64,000 nt of DNA from Ascidia mentula. Its lineage: Eukaryota > Chordata > Ascidiacea > Phlebobranchia > Ascidiidae. The notes beneath the pieces are model-generated. The model was given only the letters and a program-made list of their open reading frames with translations. It searched no databases and had not been told where the DNA came from. A program made the translations under genes and the position numbers. The stretch spans positions 8,011,001 through 8,075,000 of the forward strand of contig OX387202.1 of NCBI GenBank assembly GCA_947561715.1, given 5' to 3'. Shown in pieces: positions 1 to 11,630 of the stretch (position 1 is the stretch's first letter; the number at the start of each line of letters is the position of its first letter).

Positions 1-99
1 GTGGAAAACGCTGGTACTCCAGTATTGCTTTTGCGGTTGCACAACGTATGTAACTGAGCGATTTCAGCACTTGTCCATTTTGCAGTATATGATTTTTCG
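1..99 (+). repeat. Partial monomer at left edge
   Basis: This corresponds to monomer positions 40-138, cut by the window boundary. It carries the TAACTGAGCG variant at 51-60, which puts a TGA in the otherwise open forward frame. The same variant appears about 27 times in the window, usually immediately upstream of a monomer with TTGCGTTTGC, as it is here (monomer at 100). Confidence 0.95.
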
Positions 100-651
100 A
101 TGAAAAATATTTTTTTGCAGTACAAGCTTTATTATACAGTGGAAAACGCTGATACTCCAGTATTGCGTTTGCGGTTGCACAACGTATGTAACTGTGCAAT
201 TTCAGCACTTGTCCATTTTGCAGTATATGACTTTTCGATGAAAAATATTTTTTTGCAGTACAAGCTTTATTGTACAGTGGAAAACGCTGATACTCCAGTA
301 TTGCTTTTGCGGTTGAACAACGTATGTAACTATGCGATTTCAGCACTTGTCCATTTTGCAGTATATGACTTTTCGATGAAAAATATTTTTTTGCAGTACA
401 AGCTTTATTATACAGTGGAAAACGCTGATACTCCATTATTGCTTTTGCGGTTGCACAACGTATGTAACTGTGCGATTTCAGCACTTGTCCATTTTGCAGT
501 ATATGACTTTTCGATGAAAAATATTAATTTGCAGTACAAGCTTTATTATACAGTGGAAAACGTTGATACTCCAGTATTGCTTTTGCGGTTGCACAACGTA
601 TGTAACTATGCGATTTCAGCACTTGTCCATTTTGCAGTATATGACTTTTCG

Positions 652-789
652 ATGAAAAATATTTTTTTGCAGTACAAGCTTTATTATACAGTGGAAAACG
701 CTGATACTCCAGTATTGCTTTTGCGGTTGCACAACGTATGTAACTATGCGATTTCAGCACTTGTCCATTTTGCAGTATATGACTTTTCG
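652..789 (+). repeat. Reference A-type monomer, exact consensus
   Basis: This copy carries the commonest base at every position I compared and serves as the reference unit. Its first 21 bp have T at position 11 and G at position 18, so it contains the perfect 12-bp palindrome AAAAATATTTTT (4-15) and ends in TTGCAG. TTTTGCAGTA occurs twice (14-23 and 117-126), and a related TTTTGCGGTT lies at 68-77. GTTG-CA-CAAC (75-84) is a short inverted repeat. The phase is arbitrary: the array does not show where the biological unit begins. Confidence 0.95.
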
Positions 790-1202
790 ATGAAAAATAT
801 TTTTTTGCAGTACAAGCTTTATTTTTCAGTGGAAAACGCTGATACTCCAGTATTGCTTTTGCGGTTGCACAAAGTATGTAACTATGCAATTTCAGCACTT
901 GTCCATTTTGCAGTATATGACTTTTCGATGAAAAATATTTTTTTGCAGTACCAGCTTTATTATACAGTGGAAAACGCTGATACTCCAGTATTGCTTTTGC
1001 GGTTGCACAACGTATGTAACTATGAGATTTCAGCACTTGTCCATTTTGCAGTGTATGACTTTTCGACAAAAAATAATTTTTTCAGTACAAGCTTTATGAT
1101 ACAGTGGAAAACGCTGATACTCCAGTATTGCTTTTGCGGTTGCACAACGTATGTAACTATGCGATTTCAGCACTTGTCCATTTTGCAGTATATGACTTTT
1201 CG

Positions 1203-1340
1203 ATGAAAAATAATTTTTTTCAGTACAAGCTTTATTATACAGTGGAAAACGCTGATACTCCAGTATTGCTTTTGCGGTTGCACAACGTATGTAACTATGC
1301 GATTTCAGCACTTGTCCATTTTGCAGTATATGACTTTTCG
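1203..1340 (+). repeat. Reference B-type monomer
   Basis: This copy equals the A-type consensus except at two linked positions in its first 21 bp: T11 to A and G18 to T. These changes destroy the AAAAATATTTTT palindrome and turn TTGCAG into TTTCAG. B-type copies occur throughout the array in several sub-versions, with position 1-5 reading ATGAA, ATAAA, ACAAA or ATGCA, and a further form carrying an additional A at position 12. A-type and B-type copies are interspersed but do not alternate strictly. A few copies have only one of the two changes and look like recombinants, for example 7276 and 34739. Confidence 0.9.
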
Positions 1341-2997
1341 ATGAAAAATATTTTTTTGCAGTACAAGCTTTATTATACAGTGGAAAACGCTGATACTCCA
1401 GTGTTGCTTTTGCGGTTGCACAACGTATGTAACTATGAGATTTCAGCACTTGTCCATTTTGCAGTGTATGACTTTTCGACAAAAAATAATTTTTTTCAGT
1501 ACAAGCTTTATTATACAGTGGAAAACGCTGATACTCCAGTATTGCTTTTGCGGTTGCACAACGTATGTAACTATGAGATTTTAGCACTTGTCCATTTTGC
1601 AGTGTATGACTTTTCGATAAAAAATAAAATTTTTTCAGTACAAGCTTTATTATACAGTGGAAAACGCTGATACTCCAGTATTGCTTTTGTGGTTGCACAA
1701 CGTATGTAACTGTGCGATTTCAGCACTTGTCCATTTTGCAGTATATGACTTTTCGATGAAAAATATTTTTTTGCAGTACAAGCTTTATTATACAGTGGAA
1801 AACGCTGATACTCCAGTATTGCTTTTGCGGTTGCACAACGTATGTAACTATGCGATTTCAGCACTTGTCCATTTTGCAGTATATAACTTTTCGATGAAAA
1901 ATATTTTTTTGCAGTACAAGCTTTATTTTTCAGTGGAAAACGCTGATACTCCAGTATTGCTTTTGCGGTTGCACAAAGTATGTAACTATGCAATTTCAGC
2001 ACTTGTCCATTTTGCAGTATATGACTTTTCGATGAAAAATATTTTTTTGCAGTACCAGCTTTATTATACAGTGGAAAACGCTGATACTCCAGTATTGCTT
2101 TTGCGGTTGCACAACGTATGTAACTATGAGATTTCAGCACTTGTCCATTTTGCAGTGTATGACATTTCGACAAAAAATAATTTTTTTCAGTACAAGTTTT
2201 ATGATACAGTGGAAAATGCTGATACTCCAGTATTGCTTTTGCGGTTGCACAACGTATGTAACTATGCGATTTCAGCACTTGTCCATTTTGCAGTATATGA
2301 CTTTTCGATGAAAAATAATTTTTTTCAGTACATGCTTTATTATACAGTGGAAAACGCTGATACTCCAGTATTGCTTTTGCGGTTGCACAACGTATGTAAC
2401 TATGAGATTTTAGCACTTGTCCATTTTGCAGTGTATGACTTTTCGATAAAAAATAAATTTTTTCAGTACAAGCTTTATTATACAGTGGAAAACGCTGATA
2501 CTCCAGTATTGCTTTTGTGGTTGCACAACGTATGTAACTGTGCGATTTCAGCACTTGTCCATTTTGCAGTATATGACTTTTCGATGAAAAATATTTTTTT
2601 GCAGTACAAGCTTTATTGTACAGAGGAAAACGCTGATACTCCAGTATTGCTTTTGCGGTTGAACAACGTATGTAACTATGAGATTTTAGCACTTGTCCAT
2701 TTTGCAGTGTATGACTTTTCGATAAAAAATAATTTTTTTCAGTACAAGTTTTATTATACAGTGGAAAACGCTGATACTCCAGTATTGCTTTTTCGGTTGC
2801 ACAACGTATGTAACTGTTCGATTTCAGCACTTGTCCATTTTGCAGTATATGACTTTTCGATGCAAAATAATTTTTTTCAGTACAAGCTTTATTATACAGT
2901 GGAAAACGCTGGTACTCCAGTATTGCTTTTGCGGTTGCACAACGTATGTAACTGAGCGATTTCAGCACTTGTCCATTTTGCAGTATATGATTTTTCG

Positions 2998-5757
2998 ATG
3001 AAAAATATTTTTTTGCAGTACAAGCTTTATTATACAGTGGAAAACGCTGATACTCCAGTATTGCGTTTGCGGTTGCACAACGTATGTAACTGTGCAATTT
3101 CAGCACTTGTCCATTTTGCAGTATATGACTTTTCGATGAAAAATATTTTTTTGCAGTACAAGCTTTATTGTACAGTGGAAAACGCTGATACTCCAGTATT
3201 GCTTTTGCGGTTGAACAACGTATGTAACTATGCGATTTCAGCACTTGTCCATTTTGCAGTATATGACTTTTCGATGAAAAATATTTTTTTGCAGTACAAG
3301 CTTTATTATACAGTGGAAAACGCTGATACTCCAGTATTGCTTTTGCGGTTGCACAACGTATGTAACTATGCGATTTCAGCACTTGTCCATTTTGCAGTAT
3401 ATGACTATTCGATGAAAAATATTTTTTTGCAGTACAAGCTTTATTATACAGTGGAAAACGCTGATACTCCAGTATTGCTTTTGCTGTTGCACAACGTATG
3501 TAACTATGCGATTTCAGCACTTGTCCATTTTGCAGTATATGACTTTTCGATGAAAAATATTTTTTTGCTGTACAAGCTTTATTATACACTGGAAAACGCT
3601 GATACTCCAGTATTGCATTTGCGGTTGCACAACGTATGTAACTATGAGATTTCAGCACTTGTCCATTTTGCAGTGTATGACTTTTCGATAAAAAATAATT
3701 TTTTTCAGTACAAGCTTTATTATACAGTGGAAAACGCTGATACTCCAGTATTGCTTTTGCGGTTGCACAACGTATGTAACTATGCGATTTCAGCACTTGT
3801 CCATTTTGCAGTATATGACTTTTCGATGAAAAATATTTTTTTGCAGTACAAGCTTTATTTTTCAGTGGAAAACGCTGATACTCCAGTATTGCTTTTGCGG
3901 TTGCACAAAGTATGTAACTATGCAATTTCAGCAATTGTCCATTTTGCAGTATATGACTTTTCGATGAAAAATATTTTTTTGCAGTACAAGCTTTATTATA
4001 CAGTGGAAAACGCTGATACTCCAGTATTGCTTTTGCGGTTGTACAACGTATGTAACTATGAGATTTCAGCACTTGTCCATTTTGCAGTGTATGACTTTTC
4101 GATAAAAAATAATTTTTTTCAGTACAAGCTTTATTATACAGTGGAAAACGCTGATACTCCAGTATTGCTTTTGCGGCTGCACAACGTATGTAACTGTGCG
4201 ATTTCAGTACTTGTCCATTTTGCAGTATATGACTTTTCGATAAAAAATAATTTTTTTCAGTACAAGCTTTATTTTACAGTGGAAAACGCTGGTACTCCAG
4301 TATTGCCTTTGCGGTTGCACAACGTATGTAACTGTGCGATTTCAGCACTTGTCCATTTTGCAGTATATGATTTTTCGATGAAAAATATTTTTTTGCAGTA
4401 CAAGCTTTATTATACAGTGGAAAACGCTGATACTCCAGTATTGCTTTTGCGGTTGCACAACGTATGTAACTGTGCAATTTCAGCACTTGTCCATTTTGCA
4501 GTATATGATTTTTTGTGAAAAAATAATTTTTTTCAGTACAAGCTTTATTATACAGTGGAAAACGCTGGTATTCCAGTATTGCTTTTGCTGTTGCACAACG
4601 TATGTAACTATGCGATTTCAGCACTTGTCCATTTTGCAGTATATGACTTTTCGATGAAAAATATTTTTTTGCTGTACAAGCTTTATTATACACTGGAAAA
4701 CGCTGATACTCCAGTATTGCATTTGCGGTTGCACAACGTATGTAACTATGCGATTTCAGCACTTGTCCATTTTGCAGTATATGAATTTTCGATGAAAAAT
4801 ATTTTTTTTGCAGTACAAGCTTTATTATACCGTGGAAAACGCTGATACTCCAGTATTGCTTTTGCGGTTGCACAACGTCTGTAACTATGCGATTTCAGCA
4901 CTTGTCCATTTTGCAGTATATGACTTTACGATGAAAAATATTTTTTTGCAGTACAAGTTTTATTATACAGTGGAAAACGCTGATACTCCAGTATTGCTTT
5001 TGCGGTTGCACAACGTATGTAACTGTGCGATTTCAGCACTTGTCCATTTTGCAGTATATGACTTTTCGATGAAAAATATTAATTTGCAGTACAAGCTTTA
5101 TTATACAGTGGAAAACGTTGATACTCCAGTATTGCTTTTGCGGTTGCACAACGTATGTATCTATGCGATTTCAGCACTTGTCCATTTTGCAGTATATGAC
5201 TTTTCGATGAAAAATATTTTTTTGCTGTACAAGATTTATTATACAGTGGAAAACGTTGATACTCCAGTATTGCTTTTGCGGTTGCACAACGTATGTAACT
5301 ATGCGATTTCAGCACTTGTCCATTTTGCAGTATATGACTTTTCGATGAAAAATATTTTTTTGCAGTACAAGCTTTATTTTTCAGTGGAAAACGCTGATAC
5401 TCCAGTATTGCTTTTGCGGTTGCACAAAGTATGTAACTATGCAATTTCAGCACTTGTCCATTTTGCAGTATATGACTTTTCGATGAAAAATATTTTTTTG
5501 CAGTACCAGCTTTATTATACAGTGGAAAACGCTGATACTCCAGTATTGCTTTTGAGGTTGCACAACGTATGTAACTATGAGATTTCAGCACTTGTCCATT
5601 TTGCAGTGTATGACTTTTCGACAAAAAATAATTTTTGCAGTACAAGCTTTATGATACAGTGGAAAACGCAGATACTCCAGTATTGCTTTTGCGGTTGCAC
5701 AACGTATGTAACTATGCGATTTCAGCACTTGTCCATTTTGCAGTATATGACTTTTCG
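2998..5757 (+). repeat. P module, copy 1 (20 monomers)
   Basis: Diagnostic order: TTGCGTTTGC (2998), TATTGTACAG (3136), two consensus-like copies, GCTGTACAAG with TACACTGG (3550), B-type, TATTTTTCAG (3826), GGTTGTACAAC (3964), CAGTACTTG (4102), TTGCCTTTGC (4240), then TTTTTTGTGAAAA (end of the 4378 monomer), GGTATTCCAG (4516), the 8-T insertion with TATACCGTGG (4792) and a compensating 1-bp loss in the monomer at 5621. Related copies start at 15004, 31702, 37361 and 51985. They differ in the number of monomers before TTTTTTGTGAAAA (11, 11, 10, 10 and 9). Confidence 0.85.
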
Positions 5758-5895
5758 ATGAAAAATAATTTTTTTCAGTACAAGCTTTATGATACAGTGG
5801 AAAACGCTGATACTCCAGTATTGCTTTTGCGGTTGCACAACGTATGTAACTATGCGATTTCAGCACTTGTCCATTTTGCAGTATATGACTTTTCG

Positions 5896-7370
5896 ATGAA
5901 AAATAATTTTTTTCAGTACAAGCTTTATTATACAGTGGAAAACGCTGGTACTCCAGTATTGCTTTTGCGGTTGCACAACGTATGTAACTATGCGATTTCA
6001 GCACTTGTCCATTTTGCAGTATACGACTTTTCGATGAAAAATATTTTTTTGCAGTACAAGCTTTGTTATACAGTGGAAAACGCTGATACTCCAGTATTGC
6101 TTTTGCGGTTGCACAACGTATGTAACTATGCGATTTCAGCACTTGTCCATTTTGCAGTATATGACTTTTCGATGAAAAATATTTTTTTGCAGTACAAGCT
6201 TTATTATACAGTGGAAAACGCTGATACTCCAGTATTGCTTTTGCGGTTGCACAACGTATGTAACTATGAGATTTCAGCACTTGTCCATTTTGCAGTGTAT
6301 GACTTTTCGACAAAAAATAATTTTTTTCAGTACAAGCTCTATTATACAGTGGAAAACGCTGATACTCCAGTATTGCTTTTGCGGTTGCACAACGTATGTA
6401 ACTATGCGATTTTAGCACTTGTCCATTTTGCAGTGTATGACTTTTCGATAAAAAATAAATTTTTTCAGTACAAGCTTTATTATACAGTGGAAAACGCTGA
6501 TACTCCAGTATTGCTTTTGTGGTTGCACAACGTATGTAACTGTGCGATTTCAGCACTTGTCCATTTTGCAGTATATGACTTTTCGATGCAAAATAATTTT
6601 TTTCAGTACAAGCTTTATTATACAGTGGAAAAAGCTGGTACTCCAGTATTGCTTTTGCGGTTGCACAACGTATGTAACTGAGCGATTTCAGCACTTGTCC
6701 ATTTTGCAGTATATGAATTTTCGATGAAAAATATTTTTTTGCAGTACAAGCTTTATTATACAGTGGAAAACGCTGATACTCCAGTATTGCTTTTGCGGTT
6801 GCACAACGTATGTAACTGTGCAATTTCAGCACTTGTCCATTTTGCAGTATATGACTTTTCGATGAAAAATATTTTTTTGCAGTACAAGCTTTATTATACA
6901 GTGGAAAACGCTGATACTCCAGTATTGCTTTTGCGGTTGCACAACGTATGTAACTATGAGATTTCAGCACTTGTCCATTTTGCAGTGTATGACTTTTCGA
7001 CAAAAAATAATTTTTTTCAGTACAAGCTTTATTATACAGTGGAAAACGCTGATACTCCAGTATTGCTTTTGCGGTTGCACAACGTATGTAACTATGAGAT
7101 TTCAGCACTTGTCCATTTTGCAGTGTATGACTTTTCGACAAAAAATAATTTTTTTCAGTACAAGCTTTATTATACAGTGGAAAACGCTGATACTCCAGTA
7201 TTGCTTTTGTGGTTGCACAACGTCTGTAACTATGCGATTTCAGCACGTGTCTATTTTGCAGTGTATGACTTTTCGATGAAAAATATTTTTTTTCAGTACA
7301 AGCTTTATTATACAGTGGAAAACGCTGATACTCCAGTATTGCTTTTGCGGTTGCACAACGTATGTAACTA
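5896..7370 (+). repeat. R sub-block, first of a 42-monomer-spaced pair
   Basis: Landmarks are GGTACTCC with a B-type head (5896), GCTTTGTTAT (6034), GAAAAAGCTGG (6586), the TGA variant (about 6679), GAATTTTCG (about 6715) and GCACGTGTCTATTTT (about 7244). All recur 5796 bp (42 x 138) downstream at 11692-13166. The two copies part company inside the 7276/13072 monomer (TATGAGATT versus TATGCGATT). The pair lies inside the 87-monomer unit and explains how that unit ends. Confidence 0.8.
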
Positions 7371-8103
7371 TGAGATTTCAGCACTTGTCCATTTTGCAGT
7401 ATATGACTTTTCGATGAAAAATATTTTTTTGCAGTACAAGCTTTATTATACAGTGGAAAACGCTGATACTCCAGTATTGCTTTTGCGGTTGCACAACGTA
7501 TGTAACTATGCGATTTCAGCACTTGTCCATTTTGCAGTATATGACTTTTCGATGAAAAATATTTTTTTGCAGTACAAGCTTTATTATACAGTGGAAAACG
7601 CTGATACTCCAGTATTGCTTTTGCGGTTGCACAAGGTATGTAACTATGCGATTTCAGCACTTGTCCATTTTGCAGTATATGACTTTTCGATAAAAAATAA
7701 TTTTTTTCAGTACAAGCTTTATTATACAGTGAAAAACGCTGATACTCCAGTATTCCTTTTGCGGTTGCACAACGTATGTAACTATGCGATTTCAGCACTT
7801 GTCCATTTTGCAGTATATGACTTTTCGATGAAAAATATTTTTTTGCAGTAAAAGCTTTATTATACAGTGGAAAACGCTGATACTCCAGTATTGCTTTTGC
7901 GGTTGCACACCGTATGTAACTATGCGATTTCAGCACTTGTCCATTTTGCAGTATATGACTTTTCGATAAAAAATAATTTTTTTCAGTACAAGCTTTATTA
8001 TACGGTGGAAAACGCTGATACTCCAGTATTGCTTGTGCGGTTGCACAACGTATGTAACTATCAGATTTCAGCACTTGTCCATTTTGCAGTGTATGACATT
8101 TCG

Positions 8104-10311
8104 ATAAAAAATATTTTTTTTCAGTACAAGCTTTATTATACAGTGGAAAACGCTGATACTCCAGTATTGCTTTTGCGGTTGCACAACGTATGTAACTGTG
8201 CGATTTCAGCACTTGTCCATTTTGCAGTATATGATTTTTCGATGAAAAATATTTTTTTGCAGTACAAGCTTTATTATACAGAGGAAAACGCTGATACTCC
8301 AGTATTGCATTTGCGGTTGCACAACGTATGTAACTGTGCAATTTCAGCACTTGTCCATTTTGCAGTATATGACTTTTCGATAAAAAATATTTTTTTGCGG
8401 TACAAGCTTTATTATACAGTGGAAAACGCTGATACTCCAGTATTGCTTTTGCGGTTGCACAACGTATGTAACTATGCGATTTCAGCACTTGTCCATTTTG
8501 CAGTATATGACTTTTCGATGAAAAATATTTTTTTGCAGTAAAAGCTTTATTATACAGTGGAAAACGCTGATACTCCAGTATTGCTTTTGCGGTTGCACAA
8601 CGTATGAAACTATGCGATTTCAGGACTTGTCCATTTTGCAGTATATGACTTTTCGATGAAAAATATTTTTTTGCAGTACAAGCTTTATTATACAGTGGAA
8701 AACGCTGATAATCCAGTATTGCTTTTGCGGTTGCACACCGTATGTAACTATGCGATTTCAGCACTTGTCCATTTTGCAGTATATGACTTTTCGATAAAAA
8801 ATAATTTTTTTCAGTACAAGCTTTATTATACGGTGGAAAACGCTGATACTCCAGTATTGCTTGTGCGGTTGCACAACGTATGTAACTATCAGATTTCAGC
8901 ACTTGTCCATTTTGCAGTGTATGACATTTCGATAAAAAATATTTTTTTTCAGTACAAGCTTTATTATACAGTGGAAAACGCTGATACTCCAGTATTGCTT
9001 TTGCGGTTGCACAACGTATGTAACTGTGCGATTTCAGCACTTGTCCATTTTGCAGTATATGATTTTTCGATGAAAAATATTTTTTTGCAGTACAAGCTTT
9101 ATTATACAGTGGAAAACGCTGATACTCCAGTATTGCATTTGCGGTTGCACAACGTATGTAACTATGCGATTTCAGCACTTGTCCATTTTGCAGTATATGA
9201 CTTTTCGATGAAAAATATTTTTTTGCAGTACAAGCTTTATTATACAGTGGAAAACGCTGATACTCCAGTATTGCTTTTGCGGTTGCACAACGTATGTAAC
9301 TATGAGATTTTAGCACTTGTCCATTTTGCAGTGTATGACTTTTCGATAAAAAATAAATTTTTTCAGTACAAGCTTTATTATACAGTGGAAAACGCTGATA
9401 CTCCAGTATTGCTTTTGTGGTTGCACAACGTATGTAACTGTGCGATTTCAGCACTTGTCCATTTTGCAGTATATGACTTTTCGATGCAAAATATTTTTTT
9501 GCAGTACAAGCTTTATTATACAGTGGAAAACGCTGATACTCCAGTATTGCTTTTGCGGTTGCACAACGTATGTAACTGTGCAATTTCAGCACTTGTCCAT
9601 TTTGCAGTATATGACTTTTCGATGAAAAATATTTTTTTGCAGTACAAGCTTTATTGTACAGAGGAAAACGCTGATACTCCAGTATTGCTTTTGCGGTTGA
9701 ACAACGTATGTAACTATGAGATTTTAGCACTTGTCCATTTTGCAGTGTATGACTTTTCGATAAAAAATAATTTTTTTCAGTACAAGTTTTATTATACAGT
9801 GGAAAACGCTGATACTCCAGTATTGCTTTTTCGGTTGCACAACGTATGTAACTGTGCGATTTCAGCACTTGTCAATTTTGCAGTATATGACTTTTCGATG
9901 CAAAATAATTTTTTTCAGTACAAGCTTTATTATACAGTGGAAAACGCTGGTACTCCAGTATTGCTTTTGCGGTTGCACAACGTATGTAACTGAGCGATTT
10001 CAGCACTTGTCCATTTTGCAGTATATGATTTTTCGATGAAAAATATTTTTTTGCAGTACAAGCTTTATTATACAGTGGAAAACGCTGATACTCCAGTATT
10101 GCGTTTGCGGTTGCACAACGTATGTATCTGTGCAATTTCAGCACTTGTCCATTTTGCAGTATATGACTTTTCGATGAAAAATATTTTTTTGCAGTACAAG
10201 CTTTATTGTACAGTGGAAAACGCTGATACTCCAGTATTGCTTTTGCGGTTGCACAACGTATGTAACTATCAGATTTCAGCACTTGTCCATTTTGCAGTGT
10301 ATGACATTTCG
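8104..10311 (+). repeat. R module, 16-monomer (2208-bp) tandem unit, copy 1
   Basis: The unit runs from an ATAAAAAATATTTTTTTTCAG-like hybrid head (8104) through CAGAGGAAAA/TTGCATTTGC (8242), TTGCGGTACAAG (8380), GCAGTAAAAG (8518, in-frame TAA), GTATGAAAC with TTTCAGGACTT (about 8602-8627), and GATAATCC with GCACACCGT (8656). The same order restarts at 10312. Equivalent 2208-bp spacing is seen at 20662/22870 and 25492/27700. Confidence 0.82.
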
Positions 10312-11630
10312 ATAAAAAATATTTTTTTTCAGTACAAGCTTTATTATACAGTGGAAAACGCTGATACTCCAGTATTGCTTTTGCGGTTGCACAACGTATG
10401 TAACTGTGCGATTTCAGCACTTGTCCATTTTGCAGTATATGATTTTTCGATGAAAAATATTTTTTTGCAGTACAAGCTTTATTATACAGAGGAAAACGCT
10501 GATACTCCAGTATTGCATTTGCGGTTGCACAACGTATGTAACTGTGCAATTTCAGCACTTGTCCATTTTGCAGTATATGACTTTTCGATAAAAAATATTT
10601 TTTTGCGGTACAAGCTTTATTATACAGTGGAAAACGCTGATACTCCAGTATTGCTTTTGCGGTTGCACAACGTATGTAACTATGCGATTTCAGCACTTGT
10701 CCATTTTGCAGTATATGACTTTTCGATGAAAAATATTTTTTTGCAGTAAAAGCTTTATTATACAGTGGAAAACGCTGATACTCCAGTATTGCTTTTGCGG
10801 TTGCACAACGTATGAAACTATGCGATTTCAGGACTTGTCCATTTTGCAGTATATGACTTTTCGATGAAAAATATTTTTTTGCAGTACAAGCTTTATTATA
10901 CAGTGGAAAACGCTGATAATCCAGTATTGCTTTTGCGGTTGCACACCGTATGTAACTATGCGATTTCAGCACTTGTCCATTTTGCAGTATATGACATTTC
11001 GATAAAAAATAATTTTTTTCAGTACAAGCTTTATTATACGGTGGAAAACGCTGATACTCCAGTATTGCTTGTGCGGTTGCACAACGTATGTAACTATCAG
11101 ATTTCAGCACTTGTCCATTTTGCAGTGTATGACATTTCGATAAAAAATATTTTTTTTCAGTACAAGTTTTATTATACAGTGGAAAACGCTGATACTCCAG
11201 TATTGCTTTTGCGGTTGCACAACGTATGTAACTGTGCGATTTCAGCACTTGTCCATTTTGCAGTATCTGATTTTTCGATGAAAAATATTTTTTTGCAGTA
11301 CAAGCTTTATTATACAGTGGAAAACGCTGATACTCCAGTATTGCATTTGCGGTTGCACAACGTATGTAACTATGCGATTTCAGCACTTGTCCATTTTGCA
11401 GTATATGACTTTTCGATGAAAAATATTTTTTTGCAGTACAAGCTTTATTATACAGTGGAAAACGCTGATACTCCAGTATTGCTTTTGCGGTTGCACAACG
11501 TATGTAACTATGAGATTTTAGCACTTGTCCATTTTGCAGTGTATGACTTTTCGATAAAAAATAAATTTTTTCAGTACAAGCTTTATTATACAGTGGAAAA
11601 CGCTGATACTCCAGTATTGCTTTTGCGGTT
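10312..11630 (+). repeat. R module, 16-monomer unit, copy 2 (partial)
   Basis: This repeats 8104-9420 at +2208 bp, including the GTATGAAAC/GGACTT monomer (10810) and the GATAATCC monomer (10864). It diverges in the monomer at 11554, which has TTTTGCGG where the first copy (9346) has TTTTGTGG. From 11692 the sequence switches to the 5896-type block. Confidence 0.8.

Larger units (their letters stand above)
652..2307 (+). repeat. 8-monomer (1104-bp) internal duplication in Q
   Basis: The four-monomer series consensus, TATTTTTCAG/CACAAAGT, GTACCAGC, B-type with TATGATACAG is found at 652-1202 and again at 1756-2307, 1104 bp downstream (8 x 138). The same pair is present in the other Q copies: 34187/35291, 42880/43984 and about 46467/47571. 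The duplication therefore predates spread of the Q module. Confidence 0.85.
100..2997 (+). repeat. Q module, copy 1 (21 monomers)
   Basis: Order of diagnostic monomers: TTGCGTTTGC variant (100), TATTGTACAG with GTTGAACAAC (238), CTCCATTATT (376), ATATTAATTTGC with AACGTTGAT (514), consensus (652), TATTTTTCAG with CACAAAGT (790), GTACCAGC (928), B-types, then a partial second pass (1756-2307), ending with GTACATGC (2308), CAGAGGAAAA (2584), GTACAAGTTT (2722) and the TGA variant (2860). The interval from the TATTGTACAG monomer to the next module is 2760 bp here (238-2997), at 33773-36532 and at 46053-48812. A 1-bp loss at the 1066 monomer and a 1-bp gain at the 1617 monomer cancel each other. 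Confidence 0.85.

Noticed and set aside
130-260. CENP-B box (NTTCGNNNNANNCGGGN)
   Set aside because: The monomer junction TTTCGATGAAAAATATT fits TTCGNNNNA, but TATT stands where CGGG is required, in all variants seen.
4484-4530. TTTTTTGTGAAAA as a terminator or unit-boundary element
   Set aside because: It is a local substitution variant of the GACTTTTCGATGAAAA segment present only in P-type monomers, with no stem.
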